From DASPXK01 sp035637315 (lineage in GTDB: Bacteria > Chloroflexota > UBA6077 > JACCZL01): a DNA stretch of 5,588 bases. Positions 4,662 through 5,588 of this stretch are shown here, piece after piece; position 1 is the stretch's first letter; each line of letters begins with the position of its first letter. The translations under genes were made by a program, and so were the position numbers. The stretch lies in contig DASPXK010000246.1 in the NCBI GenBank assembly GCA_035637315.1, forward strand, positions 1-5,588, in the 5' to 3' direction. Under the pieces are notes generated by a model. That model ran no database searches and had not been told where the DNA came from. It saw only the letters and a program-made list of their open reading frames with translations.

Positions 4662-5588
4662 CCGGCCAGGACGGCCGGATTCACGATCGATAGCGGCGGC
4701 TCGCCCTTGAGCAGTCGCCGCACGTTCTCGCAGGCCATCTCTACCGCTCGGCGCGTGGACTCCTCGGTGATTCCGGCGATGTGAGCTGACAGGATGACGC
4801 TGTCGAGGCTCCGCAGCGGGCTATCTGGCGCGAGCGGCTCCGCCTCGAAGACGTCCAGCGCCGCCCCAGCGATCCAGCGCTCGCGGAGGGCTCGCGCAAT
4901 CGCCCGCTCGTCGACGACCGGACCGCGCGAGCTGTTCACCAGAAAAGCGGTCGGCTTCATGCGCCGCAGTCGCGCCTTGTCGATCAGGGCGCGGGTGGCT
5001 GGGGTCAGCAGGGTGTGAATGGTGATGAAGTCGGACCGCTCAACCAGCTCGTCCAGGTCGACGTACGAGACGCCGGCCTCGGCAGCGAATCGCTCGTCGC
5101 GGACCACGTCGTACGCCAACACCTGGCACTCGAAGCCGCGGACCCGCCGAGCGACGTGCTTGCCAATGGCACCAAGGCCGATAATGCCCACCGTCTTACC
5201 CCAGAAGTCCCGCCCTTCCATCGGCCTTACCCAGCGGCCGCCCTGCATGCCCGCAATCGCCTGCGGCAGTTGGCGCGTCAGCGCCAACATCGCTAGCACC
5301 GCCCAGTCGGCGACTGTGCGATCATTCGAGCCGATCGTCGTGCAGACGGCGATCCTCCGCTCGGACGCCGCCGCCACGTCGATCGCGTCGTACCCCACTC
5401 CGGTCCGAGACAGGACCCTCAAACGCGGGTTCGACTCGATGACCCGCCGAGTGTACGGCTCGGTGCTGGCCACGACGCCTTCGACTCCAGCGATCGCCTC
5501 GACGACGACGTCCTCGTGCTTGCCGACCAGGTCTTGCCTGAACGCCAGCTCGTGTCCGTGGGCGCGAAGACGCGCGATGATTTGGGCG
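4658..5588 (-). CDS. D-2-hydroxyacid dehydrogenase (phosphoglycerate dehydrogenase-like), 5' end outside window
   Basis: NAD-dependent cytoplasmic oxidoreductase of the D-isomer specific 2-hydroxyacid dehydrogenase family. The frame is open to the right edge: 38 codons precede the internal GTG at 5473 and read AQIIARLRAHGHELAFRQDL and on to EAIAGVEGVV. This gives 309 visible residues; the family has about 310-330, so only some ten are missing. The Rossmann motif GIIGLGAIGKHVA is followed by LAYD, whose Asp favours NAD over NADP. The catalytic set is visible: Arg in NSSRGPVVDE, Glu in DVFEAEPL, His in LSAHIAGI. There is no C-terminal ACT domain, so it is the short form. The substrate is open; glycerate, glyoxylate or another 2-keto acid are equally possible. 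It overlaps the cupin gene by 4 bp and is probably first of the pair. Confidence 0.92.
   Translation of the reverse strand, partial: AQIIARLRAHGHELAFRQDLVGKHEDVVVEAIAGVEGVVASTEPYTRRVIESNPRLRVLSRTGVGYDAIDVAAASERRIAVCTTIGSNDRTVADWAVLAMLALTRQLPQAIAGMQGGRWVRPMEGRDFWGKTVGIIGLGAIGKHVARRVRGFECQVLAYDVVRDERFAAEAGVSYVDLDELVERSDFITIHTLLTPATRALIDKARLRRMKPTAFLVNSSRGPVVDERAIARALRERWIAGAALDVFEAEPLAPDSPLRSLDSVILSAHIAGITEESTRRAVEMACENVRRLLKGEPPLSIVNPAVLAG

Overview
The window is high-GC DNA (about two thirds G+C by eye) from a bacterial chromosome. The gene content, frequent GTG starts and the type of intergenic repeats suggest a Chloroflexota-like organism, but no single feature proves this. It is a compact housekeeping or accessory region with one stretch that stands out.

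Left part (1-1082). Positions 1-33 may hold the first codons of a minus-strand gene leaving the window. Positions 34-380 carry no convincing gene. They hold a six-copy 18-bp tandem repeat and a six-copy 7-bp tandem repeat. The 7-bp array runs into the end of a minus-strand family 5 uracil-DNA glycosylase gene (381-1082) and supplies its stop codon. A 148-bp divergent spacer with a hairpin and a 13-bp duplication separates it from the next genes.

Middle part (1231-3312). Two small plus-strand membrane protein genes, a DUF4234 protein and a DUF2752 protein, overlap by 23 bp and are probably co-translated. The DUF2752 gene then converges on a minus-strand PMT/ArnT-like membrane glycosyltransferase gene and overlaps it by 142 bp.

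Regulatory hotspot (3313-3450). The spacer upstream of the glycosyltransferase gene contains two adjacent matches to the Gram-positive type LexA operator (SOS box, GAAC-N4-GTTC). They cover a plausible plus-strand promoter that is followed at once by a strong ribosome-binding site. The gene behind it (3454-3726) encodes an unrecognised protein of about 90 residues with one membrane segment and a very basic tail. Its architecture resembles SOS-induced membrane proteins that block division or depolarise the membrane, such as SidA, YneA and TisB, although no sequence kinship was seen. A weaker minus-strand promoter overlaps the same boxes, so the glycosyltransferase could share the control.

Right part (3723-5588). 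A minus-strand pair consists of a D-2-hydroxyacid dehydrogenase (its first residues lie beyond the right edge) and a membrane-anchored double-cupin protein. Their genes overlap by 4 bp (ATGA), so they are probably co-translated. The cupin gene converges on the SOS-box gene with interlocked stop codons (TTAG).
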